NCBI GenBank assembly: GCA_037367405.1
Contig: JAZKJV010003256.1
Span: forward strand, 1,116,001-1,180,000
Direction of reading: 5' to 3'
Length of the DNA stretch: 64,000 bases
Origin: Ottelia alismoides
Taxonomy: Eukaryota > Streptophyta > Magnoliopsida > Alismatales > Hydrocharitaceae
The notes beneath the pieces are model-generated. The model was given only the letters and a program-made list of their open reading frames with translations. It had not been told where the DNA came from and did not search any database. The position numbers and the translations under genes are program-made. Within the stretch, counting starts at the first letter, position 1. Each line of letters starts with the position of its first letter. This document shows positions 1-11,869 of this stretch, piece after piece.

Positions 1-1032
1 TGCTATTGGTCCACGTCTGTGTTTCACTATTTGTTTACTTTATTTTATGTTTTTATTTTCCTTTATTTGCTCATATTTTTTAGAACTGTGATCTGACACA
101 TTTTTTGTTTCTCTCGTTATTGCGACCTGATGAGCAAGGGTGGAATTCCTAGTAGCACAAGTACACCCGAACGAAGCGGAGGCAGCTTCTTTCTTTACCG
201 AACAACAAGAGAGCATAAGAGAGGATGAATAGAAGATCTGGAAGTTTACTTGGAGCATTTTTTATTTTTTTACTTTTATTTATATTTTTTAATTAATTTG
301 TAATAATTGTTAGCACTTGCCCTTTTTCTATTTTTATTTGGACATTAGACTCTTGTGATTGTGGGGTCAGTTTCATCAAGTGTCGGTGCATTTGGGGGAA
401 CTCACTGGATTTTTTTCTTTGCCTCTAATTTGTTCTCTCGTGGTTTTTTATGTTTGACACCCTAGAAGTAACTTCTATTATCTTGGTTGAGCCAGGTAAC
501 CGAGAAGGTCCACATCCCTAAATAAGAATATCTATTCCTACTTATTAGATCGTTGGATTGAACTTAGTCAAACAATTGGTTCTTGCTCGCTAAAAGAAGT
601 TACTGCTTAGGACGCTTCTCGTGCATCGTTTATATTAGTTTACTTTTCTGTCATTATTTTTATACAAGGATCATTTTACATGTAAACTATTAGAGAAAGG
701 TACACATTTCTTATCTCATGCATGCATCGTTGATTGCCTTCACATAGTCTTTTCTTACTTCCTTTCTTGGTTTTCTCACTTGGGAAATAAATGAAATGGA
801 AAAATTGTTATAATGTTTATTTAGAAATCCAAAAAAATGGTAACAAATAAAAAAGTGACTCATAAATCTAGTTGAACTAAATTAAAACATAACGAAAAAA
901 TCATCATTATTTTGGGGAGAGTAACCCCTCATTGTTTGCAGGCACTTACCTTTAGACAAAGTGTGAGGGTGTGGCCTGAAAGTTAGAGCCCAAATCCCTA
1001 GACATATGCCCTGTACTCAAGTGCATTACTCT
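1..1032 (+). other. E1 untranslated leader, first part
   Basis: No coding region. The block resembles the leader of E2 (43044-44452). Shared stretches include a GGAGAGTAACCCC-like motif after a TTTGCAG, a phrase around CCCAAATCCCT, and the same order of short blocks before the gag start. The copia solo LTR C1 follows directly, with target duplication ACTCT at 1028-1032. This is the basis for placing the window start inside the E1 internal region. Confidence 0.6.
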
Positions 1033-1503
1033 TGTTGGACATGCGAGCCCATGGAGAGCCATTATGAAATAAAGGTTAATAGAAATCATTCCTTGATCTG
1101 AAAATGAAGAATAAATAATTTACATAACAGGTACCTTAGTACAATTATAGTTATGAACCATGGCCTTCTTAATGATCATACAACTGTTGATGCAATTATT
1201 GAAACATAGAGATTGGTGCTTGTATGAATATCTAAAGAGTTAGATTGAGGACTCATTAAGCATCGCCAAATGATTATTAAGAGATGATATCCATACTGAG
1301 TTGGAGATGGAAATCCTTTCTCTATGGGCTAATATCTGACCAATCTCTACAGGTCCTCTATATAGGAATAGATATCCGGAGGTGTTAGATTACTTAAGTC
1401 AAAGAGTAGACTTAACGAGATAGAGATAACAAAGTCTTATGTCATATAGTGTCACGATATATGCATCATCCTATGATCGAAAACAAATGTATTGCTATAT
1501 ATC

Positions 1504-4500
1504 TAATGAATCTCTATTTCACCACCTTTATTCTTTCATTTTGGCCTTTAAACCATATCTAAATGCATGTAAATAACATTATTTTGCATAAATTAACAAC
1601 TATTAGTTATTGTGTAAATATTGCATAAAAATTGTATTTAAAGCAAAAATAAAAGAATAAAGAAAGAAAAAGAAATAAATGCCAAAGGAATTTTGTGACC
1701 CTAAACTCTGAAACCTAGGCATCATGATGACTCGGTCGACAAGGAATAGAGTACGGGGGAGATGGGGGCCAATAAATGAAAGAAACCCTAATGCATAAAT
1801 GCCCAATAATATATTTTTATGGCATGTTTTATTCTTTATTATGTATACATCAAATAAAGAAACTTTGTGCATAAAAGTTGTAGATCAAAATACATAGAAA
1901 AATACAAAATTTCTTTCATATAAAAATAATGCATATTGTGCATTCTACACTCAGAATAAAAAGCGAAAACTCAAACTTTCCAGACCCATATCTTCTCTAT
2001 ATGGATTGAAAATGCATCAAAATAACCTTTAATTGTATATAATTTTTATTAGTTATTCAATGAAGGTGGTTTCATTTAATTTGGAATTAAAATGCAAAAG
2101 TTAGGTTTTGGACCCCTATTTTACAGTATACCTAAATAAAATAATCATTTTATTCATTTTTTATATTTTTTGTAATTTTATGATTTTATAATTTTATAAT
2201 TTTTATAATCTATAAATTCTTATTAAATTCATTCTTAATAAAACCATTAAAAATACACTAAAATAAATAAAGATACAAAGATACATAGATAAACACACTA
2301 TACACATACCTATATAATTAATACCTATATTTAATTAAGTGTAAATAAACTCATAAAAATATCATAAAAATATATTTGTGGATATATAAATAAGTTATAA
2401 ATATATAAATATTGTATATAAAATATAAAATATAAAATATAAAATAAAATACACATTCTATAGGGCATTATTCCTATAATTATACTTTTAGAAAATAACC
2501 TATAATAAATTAACTCATAAAAATAAATAAAAATAATATTAAAATACTACATAAAGTAATAAACATTTTTTATTTTATAAATTTTATTTGAATAATTCAT
2601 TTATTCATTTATGCATAATTATTTATTATTATTTAGGCAGTTTTGTCGTCTTGTAGCCTTACGTGGACCAATGTGGGCCTGGTCTTGTTTGACTCAGGTC
2701 AACTCCCTGGTCCATGTATCCCTGTCGTTTGTCAAGGGCTTCGACCTTGACTTCGCTGAATTTATGCACCCAATGCTTGCATCTAAATCGATCGCTTCCT
2801 TCACATCTTTTGTTCCCCGGTCAACCCACTTTCACACCCGTTCGATTTTTCGATCAATGCATCACTGTTGTGGTTGGGACACTTGGTCAAATGCCTAATC
2901 TTCAAATACTGCCAACCGAGCTCCATTTGAATTTTGATCCCTCTTCTGCCACCAAAATCCTAATCTTCGAACATTTGGAGAATCCTATGTACGGTAAGGT
3001 CCTCGAGGAAGGTTTAGTGTATGTGTGTGGTGTAGAATCGAGGTCGATCCAGCTCAACCACCTCCTCTGTCGTGAGATCACTTTGGTAGGTCCAGGTTAG
3101 GTAGAGCTTCGTTCTTTCTTGTTCATTTCATTCCTAGATGTAGGAGTAATGTATTTTAGCCTTTAGATTCTTTTGATTCTGCCTGGTTTAGTGTAAAATC
3201 CATAATCTTTGAATGGCAGAGCTTTAGCTCTGCCCTCTATTTCTGATCGCTCTGACCAAACTCTGCCTCCGCTATCACCTTTATTTTCATTCCCACCACT
3301 TTCACTTTTCCCAAAGCACCTTCATACACCCTGATCTTGCTCAGATCAGGCGATCAACACTTCTACCTCCACCATTCATTGAAGGGCTCCGCCCGAGCTC
3401 ATGTCTGCTCATCTTGACCTAAAACAAACCCTAGATCCTTTGTCCTTGTGCATGTATCCTTCTTGTAGTTCTTGGAGGGCTAAAGGACCCTCGTTTGTCA
3501 ATTTTGATTCTGAGCAAAGCACCTGGAGTGCCTCTTCTTTTCCGACCTCTAAGAACCCCTCCAGCGATTCATGGAGCCACTTGTGTTCTCCAGCCGGTCT
3601 GAGATGATTCCAGGCATATCCTCGGCCGTTTTGTAGCAGCGGAAACCATTGGAGTAACGAGGATCAACCAATAAAAGCTCGGGGTTGTATGGTTCATCCA
3701 TGTTCTTCCACCCATCTTTGTAGACGTCCAATCAAGCATCCACGCTAATCACAACAGTAGCCGTAGGATCCGAGGTGCTTCCGCCGTTGGATCTCATTGG
3801 GAGATCTAATCCTAGTCGCTCGCAACAAATCGATATCAGCCATCAAATGTGTGCCATGTGTTAAATGGAGATCATCAGCCCTTGAATCGCGCTCGTATGG
3901 GTAATTTTGCATGATACCCTTACAAATTTTGTATTTTATTTTCAATACTGAAACAAATATCTGTAGCGTAAAAAGATTTGTAATATTTGCATTTCACCCC
4001 ATGTACTTTACATATTTGCACTTAAGTCCAATCCATGTTACCTCACGTACCCGTGTACGTGCGGGGGTTGGGAATTTTACACCTATGCCCTTGGATTTTA
4101 TTTATTTCAATTTAGTCCTCATTTTTTGCAAATTATTGTAATATTTTCTGAAAAATTACATATGACCCCCTAGACTTTGTATTAGTTGTGTAAATACCCT
4201 ATGAGTATATATTATTGGATATATTTTTGAGAAATTGCATTCTTGTCCCTAATCTTTTTTGAGTATTTAAGTTTTGGTCCACAAACATTAAATATTTACA
4301 TAAATACCCCTACCATAAGTTATGTAGGTTGGATAGATCCTTTTCCAATCCTTTCACTACTTCTTTACGATAAGTGTACCTAATTGTGTGTTTTTGGAGT
4401 TTATCCATGTTTTGATAATCTATTTCTTTCTTACTGGTAAATCCTTGTTTTCAACTTCATAAGGTTATGTTATAACTCCTCCGGAATCTGATAGTAGTAG

Positions 4501-5596
4501 TTTGACACCTTATCAATTGTCCACTCTTTGATTTATTCATTCCATTATTTTCTCTAGGTTCTAAATTTATATTTTTATAGCTCCAGGTTTCTAAAAATAC
4601 ATAGAAAATTACCATAAATACATGATTTATATCATTTATATACTAGATATTTTAGCTTAATTTTCTATTTTATAAAAACAATAGAGCTCTTTTTCCCTAT
4701 TTAGTTTGTAAATTATATAAAAAACGTTTTGAAAAATTACAAAAAGATTACATTTAGTTTATTAGCTTATTTAGCAACTACAGACCAAAAATCCCTAAAA
4801 ATAGAAAAAGGAAAACATTAAAAATTAAAATACTTCAAAATACTCATAAAAATTATAAAAAAATTCAGAAATGTACAAAAATATTCATTTTTCTTTCTGA
4901 ATTTTGTTTTTTTTAATTACTATATATTAAAAATAGTTTTGGAAAATTTTGAGACTTTTAGTTATTTTTAATTTCCAAAATAATTAAGCCTATTTGTCTT
5001 ACTTCCTGTTTTGACTTATTAACTCACTTATATATAAAAAAACTAACAAAATAATAAGAAAAATAACAAAAATAAAGAAAATATAAAAAGCCAAAAAAAA
5101 TCTATTTTGTGAATTTTAAGTATTTTTTAGCTATATTTATAAATATAAAAGACATGTATATATACTTATATTCTTCTTAGTAATTATTATAAAAATTTAA
5201 AAAATTAATTAAAAACCAAAAAGATAAAAATTATAAAATTAAAACAAAAAATAAAAATTATAAGAACAAAAATTCAAGAAAATAAATAATTCAAATCCCA
5301 CAAAAAAATTCAAAAATAGCTTAAGAAGCCCAAAAACATTTATTATCTATTTTAGCAAATGTGTTGTCTATCCCCCCTCTCGTAGTGTTCGACCCCTATC
5401 ATACTTGTCACTATACACATTTTATTATATGGTATAATAGATTTTGATTTACACTTGCTTGCATTGATTTTTCTATACATTGTTTGGGTTAATTTTTTAT
5501 TGACCTCGGATCTAGTGAGCGGTCGCCACAATGACAATTTATCTTCGCTTCTCTATAAGGATGCTATTTTAGATCCTCACAAGATACGATTCATCA
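1504..5596 (+). mobile_element. G1: old gypsy solo LTR inside C1
   Basis: Divides the C1 LTR between blocks that are contiguous in the C2 LTR (near 18222). It starts TAATGAATC (from TGATGAATC) and ends GATTCATCA, the tips of the gypsy LTRs elsewhere in the window. The inferred target duplication is ATGTC, seen as ATATC at 1499-1503 and GTGTC at 5597-5601, each with one transition; the undisturbed C2 copy reads ATGTC here. The 4.1-kb LTR has a less AT-rich middle (2630-3900) that aligns loosely with the GC-rich part of the solo LTR at 53969-57460. Flanks are very AT-rich. No coding capacity. Confidence 0.8.
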
Positions 5597-6448
5597 GTGT
5601 CTAAGTATGTACATTTGGTAGGCTAATTGGTTGATGGCAAACCAAGGTCTATACACCTAGAGCTGGTGCGCATACAAGGGCACATGAGTAATACGATCTC
5701 TCAAAGGGATCATATAGATTCACTTGTGAATCAGAAGACAAGAGCTCACTCTTGAGGTATTGGGATTGATTAAATTCCATGCATGGTCATCTATGATGTA
5801 TGACTTTGGAAAGCATATGATTGATACCAACTCCCAATGACCAAATGAGAAACTTAATGATAAAACCCTAAAGATGACAGTGTAAATTGATCTATTTTCG
5901 AGTTTATTCTATGTCTTCCACTATGCAGGATGTACAGGTATTAGGTATACCTAAGGGTGATGTGATTAAGTCATAAATGATTGTATAATCATAATGCTTC
6001 CATTTCGAGGGAGTGATGAAACATGTCATGTTTTGACTCCTCTTATTAGAGAAGTGATTTGATCTTAGTCCAAGTGTTGGATATTGATTTGAATGTGATT
6101 AGTTATAATGAGAAGATTAGATACGCGGTCTTTATTTAATCAAGCATCTATGACAGGTCCCCGAGATCTGGATTTGAGATGAGATCTCAATACCAAGTCA
6201 CTATAAAATCGCCCTATTCTTATCTTCAAGCATTCGCGGATTAAGCACGTTATTCTTGAAGGAGTTCCAGAATAGTTCCATTGATAATTATGAATCCGAG
6301 CAATTATATTTAGATAAATAAATGTGATTTAATTATCATGAATAATGTGAATTTGATTCATATGCATGAGAGTGATGATCCAATACAATTAAATGTGATT
6401 TAATTATTATAGATATGAATAATCTGGATAGCATTATCTATATTATTC

Positions 6449-6507
6449 ATATATATATATATATATATATTATGAATATGATTTATAATATATAAGAGAG
6501 AGAGAGA
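6449..6507. repeat. AT and GA microsatellites in C1
   Basis: A run of about 12 AT units (6449-6472), followed after a short gap by a GA run (6494-6507). Both lie in the U3 part of the C1 LTR. The other copia LTRs have shorter runs at the matching place, so these are local slippage expansions. Confidence 0.85.
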
Positions 6508-7036
6508 TCAATTTGTAAATAGCATTTACCATTTAAATGTTGACGTGAATTTGATTCACATTGGACAATTAAGTGAAAATGTAATTTACATACTATTTTG
6601 GGTTGTAAATGTGATTCACAATTTTCCAATTTCATAATTGATATTTCACCAAAATAATTTGGAATTATTTTAGTAAAATAATTATAAACAAATATTGTTG
6701 TAAAATTATGGAGAAATTCATGGAATGTGTAATCTCATGTAAAAGGACAAGCAAACCACCTTCCTATTAGGAGAGGGTGGACGGTTACCAGGTCTTAATA
6801 TGATTAGTGGTCGTCCATCCCCCTTATGGAAGGAGGCTTGCCACCTTACTATTTTTCCAAGGTTGATTGATTTCATTAAAATTAATTTATATTGATTATT
6901 ACTCAATATATGTTTAATTAATTGAAGTAATTATTATTATTTTTACAATAAAATCATGGACACTGAAGAAAACACAAATGAATCTAAATAATTTATTTTT
7001 TATTGTCCATGTATTGAGATCCATGGACTCGTAAAA

Positions 7037-7047
7037 TATTATAAAAG
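7037..7047 (+). promoter_or_regulatory. TATA-like box of C1 LTR
   Basis: TATTATAAAAG sits where the C2 LTR has TATATAAAA (19673) and the C3 LTR has TATAAAA (32890). In each it is followed by AAGAGG- or GAAGGGG-like sequence and then a CT-rich stretch. This is the expected U3/R boundary of the LTR promoter. Confidence 0.55.
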
Positions 7048-7622
7048 AAGAGGCAACCCTAGCTCTTCATTTTTACACATAACAATTGCAGGAGCTCTCT
7101 CCATCTCTCATTATCATACTCGTGCCCACTTCTCTCCTACAATAGTGGTCGTCCACCTCTTGCCCTAGAGAAGACCACTATCGTTACCCCATAATTATGT
7201 CGCCGCTTCGAGCGCTCGTAGATCTCCATCTCCTTCGGTACACCACAGTTATGAAGAAGATGTCGGATCTCGTGTGACGAGATCAAGAGATTTCCCACTT
7301 GGATTATCAACTTAGATAGCGAGGAGCACATGTTTAATTAGCGCACTCGTGAACATCTCCTCCATTGGATCGGACATGAGACAGGAGGTCTCTTTCTTTA
7401 GAGACACGATCGCAACCACACTTCAAGAGGTATTCTTATATCTCATTTGTGGTTTAGAGAAACGATCCGAGAAGTTTTCAAAGATCATGTGGTTTCGTCA
7501 TTGAAATATTTTTAAATTTCGATGCACCGAGCAACTAGTGCAACTAGTCATTCTGATTGCATATGATGCGATCTTCATGCTTCTGTGATATGCTTAAGGA
7601 TCTTTCCACATCCACCAGCTCT

Positions 7623-7998
7623 TTGGTGTATGGTTGAGATGCAATCACTTTCCTAAGATGGTAGAAAAACGTTTTGGTGTGCTCCATCTCTTATCTCCCT
7701 TTGGGCCTGATATTGAACCTAATATCTTGAGCAGATGGTTCCATTGTTTGGGGAGGATTGAGGACATACGCTAGGAAATAGAGGTGACTCACTTTGTGTG
7801 TTTGGTAGAAAGTAACATTTTGTAGATTCACTGAACTAAAATTGAAAAATAATTGAATGAACTCTCACGGTCTTCACTTGTGTTCATTTGGTGAATCGAG
7901 GTTTGTTTTGTGTTTGTTTGCTAGTGTTTGAGATCCCTCCACGCACTTTTTGCCTTCATTTCATTTTCTTCTTCATTTTAACTCTTGTTCTCGCATCA
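7623..7998 (+). other. E1 leader, second part
   Basis: Non-coding. It resumes the E1 leader after C1. The last 100 bases, T-rich and ending in CATC just before an ATG, parallel the E2 leader immediately before its gag-like ATG at 44453. Confidence 0.55.
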
Positions 7999-9850
7999 TG
8001 CCTCTTGCTATGAAAGATGTCGGATTGGAGTATTTTATGCTCGGACTTCATGAGATTATGATTATACAGTCAACTCCTTTCATTTTCACTGATTCGGGAT
8101 GACTCTATTCCTGAATTCACTTCTTTTTTTACGTCTCCTATTCTATCGCCAATAAATCACTTGTTGAGATCGACCCTAATCTCAAACTATCATTTGAGAC
8201 TCCATATTTTATGAGGACTAATCAAGTGCCTTGCACTTTTACAGAGATCGATTCGGATTTTGAGGAATCGATGGCACCACCCAAGGGAAAGGGACCAGTT
8301 ACTTAGAAGCATGAGATCAACAGTACGATGTGTTGAGCAAACCAACACCTAGGTTGGTCTTCATGATATGATCTTAGAGCTGAGACATAACAGAGGAGAG
8401 AGGATGATGGATAGATTAGAGGAGGTGGGAATAGGGGAGCCAATCCTGAGTAGCCGAGAGTGAAGCTGAAGCCCACGTTGAGAGATGCTTATAACCCACG
8501 CATAGGACATGTTATGACATGGATACTGATATCTACGACTCATGGGCATTTCAATCTAAAGCCCACCATATTTCCTTTGCTCCTGATAATCCATGGACAT
8601 TCACGAGGAGCCTTATATTCACCTCCAGCAGTTTGATCGCATATGTAGCACTATCCAGTACCCTAAGATCATGTTAGAAGTAGTGAAGATGATGGCCTTC
8701 CAGTTTAGTCTAATGGACATGGCGCTTTATTCGATTAACTATTTGTGAAAGGTTTTCACATCTTGGGAAGAGATACACTTTTATAAGCAAGTATTATACC
8801 ATTGGATTCCTCAACCAGATTCGATCATTGATAGCTAACTTCTCCCAGTTGTCCCATGAGCCTATTCACAAGGCATGATAAATTTTCAAAGATTTGACAG
8901 AGAAGTGCCCCCATGATGACATTCTAAAGACGAGCCTTGTGTAGAACATCTTTGGGGGGTTAAGCTTAGAAAACCAGAGATTGGTGGATGTTGCTTGTGA
9001 GAGATCACATTTCAACAAGGATGAGGATGCCTTGTATCAGATTTTTGAGGAGATTGCAAAAAGCTTTTCAGCTCTTTCTTATTCACTTGGTTTCAGAAGT
9101 ATCTTACTCCTTCTTCTTCTTCAGCACCCCACAAGATTGTCAATATGAAGCATCTCATGATGTGGATTGGGCAAAAAATGTTGATCTGACCATTATTAGA
9201 ATCCACCTATCCAAAGTAGATATAATGGAGAATAGATCACAATACCTAGAAAATTTACAAGTGATCGAATAGAGGATGAAGAAGTTGGACAAGCTGGATG
9301 AGATTTCCCATCATCTGGAGCTTCTAGTCAGTACCATTAGCTCGTTCAATAGTTACAGTGCCTCATCCGGTACACCTGCAATGGAGCAGTCAAGATATTC
9401 TTCTTCTTCAACACCGCAGAGTACCGGAGGTCCTTCTTTTATCGTCCATAACGTTTACTATGTGCAGACGTCGAATCACGTTTCGCAAAAGTCTCCTCAG
9501 TCATGTGTTGTGTTGTACTACTCAAAGCACCAATACCTTCCTAAGAAGTTTTCTCCACCGCCACCGTACATCCGAGAGGTGAATGGCATTCGGTTTGACC
9601 GATAGCACATCTAGCCTCGTCCATCAGGGCAAGGCCACTCGAGTTCCCAGCTGAGTTAGAGGCCATCTCACTATCATCGGGGAGGTAGACCATCGCTCCA
9701 GCACCAAGAGCCTACACAACATCACTAGTATCCATCTCCTCCTCAGTTCCAGACCTGGAGACATGCATACCAGCAACTGATGAAGTATGCATACTCGTAT
9801 CTTATATATCCTCAGCAACCAGTATATTTTGTGATATTTTGATCACATTC
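7999..9850 (+). pseudogene. gag: E1 gag, N-terminal and central part, broken
   Basis: Gag forms the retrotransposon capsid. The likely start is the ATG at 7999, because the sequence before it matches the pre-ATG leader of E2. Stops and shifts appear from the first 35 codons. Recognisable Athila-type gag blocks are an MMAFQFSLMDMAL stretch (about 8690-8730) and a KDEDALYQIFEEIAKSF stretch (about 9018-9070), both of which have counterparts in Athila gag. Open fragments at 8988-9272 and 9276-9605 continue the homology, the second being serine-rich. There is no CCHC zinc knuckle that I can see. Nonfunctional. Confidence 0.72.
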
Positions 9851-9970
9851 TCCTTCTCCTTATTATAAGTAGCAATATTCTAGTACCAGTCTCTGCACTA
9901 CCAAAATTGACAGACCGTTGTTGAGAATCCCGAGGCACCTTCTATAAACCTAGCACTTGATCAGCTTGCC

Positions 9971-10753
9971 TTGTTGATGAAGAATTTTACAGATTTGACT
10001 CAGAGGATCGATGACTTGACAACAATGAAAACACTTATTCTGGCCCAGGTCAAAGCCAATCCCAACAACTTTAGATACAAGGAGCAGGTAGCCCATGACC
10101 CATCCACTGCTGAGACATGTATAGCCGTTGATTTTACATGTTTATCTGACCCCATTTCTCTTAATAGTGGTAGGATATTGCAGCCACTTTCACATCACTT
10201 GGGATTTAAGGATCAAGCAGTTGAGAGAGCTACATTGATGGCATCATCTTCTTCACTAGATGAGCAGCGATCTAGAGTTGCAGTTCCAGAGCTTGGAGGA
10301 TATACTTCACCTTCTTCTTCTTCTCCACCATCACCACCACCACCATTATTCAAAAAATCCCCAAAAGAGAATAAAGAAAGAAGTAGTGCCAAGTCATCTT
10401 TGAGGAAGAACACAACTATCGTGGAGTCTTCTTCAACACCAGCAGACCGAGCAACACATACAGTTTTTCCTTTTAGTTATGTTTCTACACTGGTATTGGT
10501 TGATATTGTACAACACATTTCTGATCATCCTATTGTACATGTTGATTTTGATAAGAATAAGAGAAATGAGCAGTTTGATGTTTCTTTAGATTATGTTCCA
10601 TATACATCTTCATTAAATAAAAGAAAAATCCAAAAAATCAAAACAACCCTATTTAATCATGGAGTAGTAGAGATCTTACAGAACATCTTTTTAGAGATGC
10701 CACTCCTTAAGGCCATGGAGTACATTCTCGCAATTAAAAAGAGAATGAAATAA
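9971..10753 (+). CDS. gag: E1 gag C-terminal fragment, open for 260 codons
   Basis: The longest uninterrupted frame in E1. Residues 1-40 look like a coiled or helical linker. Residues 110-130 are a Ser/Pro-rich low-complexity stretch (SSSSPPSPPPP), and residues 135-150 are Lys-rich. The C-terminus (VVEILQNIFLEMPLLKAMEYI) matches the Athila-type segment that leads into the protease, typically of the form LxKVxINIPLLDAI. It lies between the broken gag and the broken protease, so it is a surviving piece of a Gag-Pol reading frame and not a separate gene. The ATG is internal. Confidence 0.7.
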   Translation: MLMKNFTDLTQRIDDLTTMKTLILAQVKANPNNFRYKEQVAHDPSTAETCIAVDFTCLSDPISLNSGRILQPLSHHLGFKDQAVERATLMASSSSLDEQRSRVAVPELGGYTSPSSSSPPSPPPPLFKKSPKENKERSSAKSSLRKNTTIVESSSTPADRATHTVFPFSYVSTLVLVDIVQHISDHPIVHVDFDKNKRNEQFDVSLDYVPYTSSLNKRKIQKIKTTLFNHGVVEILQNIFLEMPLLKAMEYILAIKKRMK

Positions 10754-10779
10754 GCGTGTACTAGAAAGCATCAGCCAAG

Positions 10780-11342
10780 CAGAACAGACGCCAGAGAATA
10801 TAGAAGAATATATTGACCATGGAAACATTTACGCCATTAGCAACCTCCCACCGAAAAAGAAAGATAAGGGAGCACCTCACATCTGTTGTATGATTTTTTA
10901 TCAGGAGTTCGATTGTACTCTATTTCATAGTGGATCCTTGATCAATTTTATACCATCCTCTCTACTCATTGAGTTTGGCTTAGGGATCTTAGATCGATCA
11001 GGATGATCCTTCAGTTTGTTGATAGATCGAAAGAGCCCAAGAGGCATTCTCAAGGACATTATTGTAATGGTGCAAGGCATGAGATTCCCGATTAATTTTG
11101 TTGTCATGTATGTGGACACACATGTACCGTTACTCCATTCCCTGATCATGCTTGGTCGGCCATTCCTGCGAACAACTGAAGTAGTAGTTGATAATGGTAA
11201 TAGAGAGATCACCTTTCACTCTCACAGTGATAAAGTGAAGATGGAGGTGATCTCAGATCCGAGGTCATCACAGCCACCTGCAGCAGATGCAAGAGAGCCA
11301 ACACCATATTTTGAGTACTGTGATTTTCTAGCCAAGATTTGA
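10780..11342 (+). pseudogene. pro: E1 retropepsin-like protease, catalytic Asp lost
   Basis: Aspartic protease that would process Gag-Pol. The active-site loop, normally D-S/T-G, reads HSGSLINFIP: codon 10926-10928 is CAT (His) where GAT (Asp) is expected. Downstream SPRGILKDIIVMV, INFVVMYVD and LIMLGRPFL correspond to the flap and the ILGRPFL block of Athila proteases, so the fold is recognisable. One or more frame breaks lie near 11000. The open part 11016-11342 ends at a TGA. Confidence 0.75.
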
Positions 11343-11366
11343 GACAATGATTCGTTTACTGATTAC

Positions 11367-11705
11367 ATGGACACCCAAGAGTTCCTTTCCCAGAATGAAC
11401 CTCTAGAAAGCACAATCGATCTTTGCTACCTTGTTGTCGATTTAGAGTTGATTGATGATGGATTGTTTGAGATATATTATGAGGATCAGTCTGAGTTACT
11501 TTTAGAGGTACATTTTGAGATTCTTGAGGCACATTATTCTAATATTACTATTGAGATACCTACTGCTGAAATATCTGAGCCACATGCAGATCTTCTTGAG
11601 ATATTTACTGATGAGATACATTCTTCTGAGATTAGTGATGAGATATCTGAGTCTTTTATTGATGAGTTTTCAGAGATTTTTAGCGACCTGATGAGCCATC
11701 CTTAG
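11367..11705 (+). pseudogene. E1 acidic linker between protease and RT
   Basis: A 112-codon open stretch very rich in Glu, Asp, Ile and Ser, with imperfect repeats of an EIS/EIF-type unit. Its position between protease and RT is normal for a spacer in Athila-like polyproteins. I recognise no domain. Confidence 0.55.
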
Positions 11706-11869
11706 TTGAGAAAAAAGCATTCATTGCTGATCTTTCTAATACATTACATAATGAGACTACAGTAGCCACTGTGGATAGGTCATATAATGCAGATCGTATA
11801 ACTTCTACTAGTGCAATTGCAGAGGTGGTTGTAGATCTGATTCAGACACTACCTGAGCTATAAATATTA

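Larger units (their letters stand above)
1033..7617 (+). mobile_element. C1: Ty1/copia solo LTR, interrupted by G1
   Basis: Begins TGTTGGACATG and follows the C2 5' LTR block by block up to a final CA at 7617. Only one LTR is present and no internal region follows, so it is a solo LTR left by LTR-LTR recombination. Flanks are ACTCT (1028-1032) and GCTCT (7618-7622), a 5-bp target duplication with one transition. Without the G1 insertion (1504-5596) and its duplication the length is close to 2.49 kb, matching the 2500-bp C2 5' LTR. A TATA-like box lies at 7037-7047. Confidence 0.85.

Noticed and set aside
10213..10413. Antisense Glu/Gly-rich frame opposite E1 gag
   Set aside because: It is the complement of the Ser/Pro codons of the gag fragment 9971-10753.
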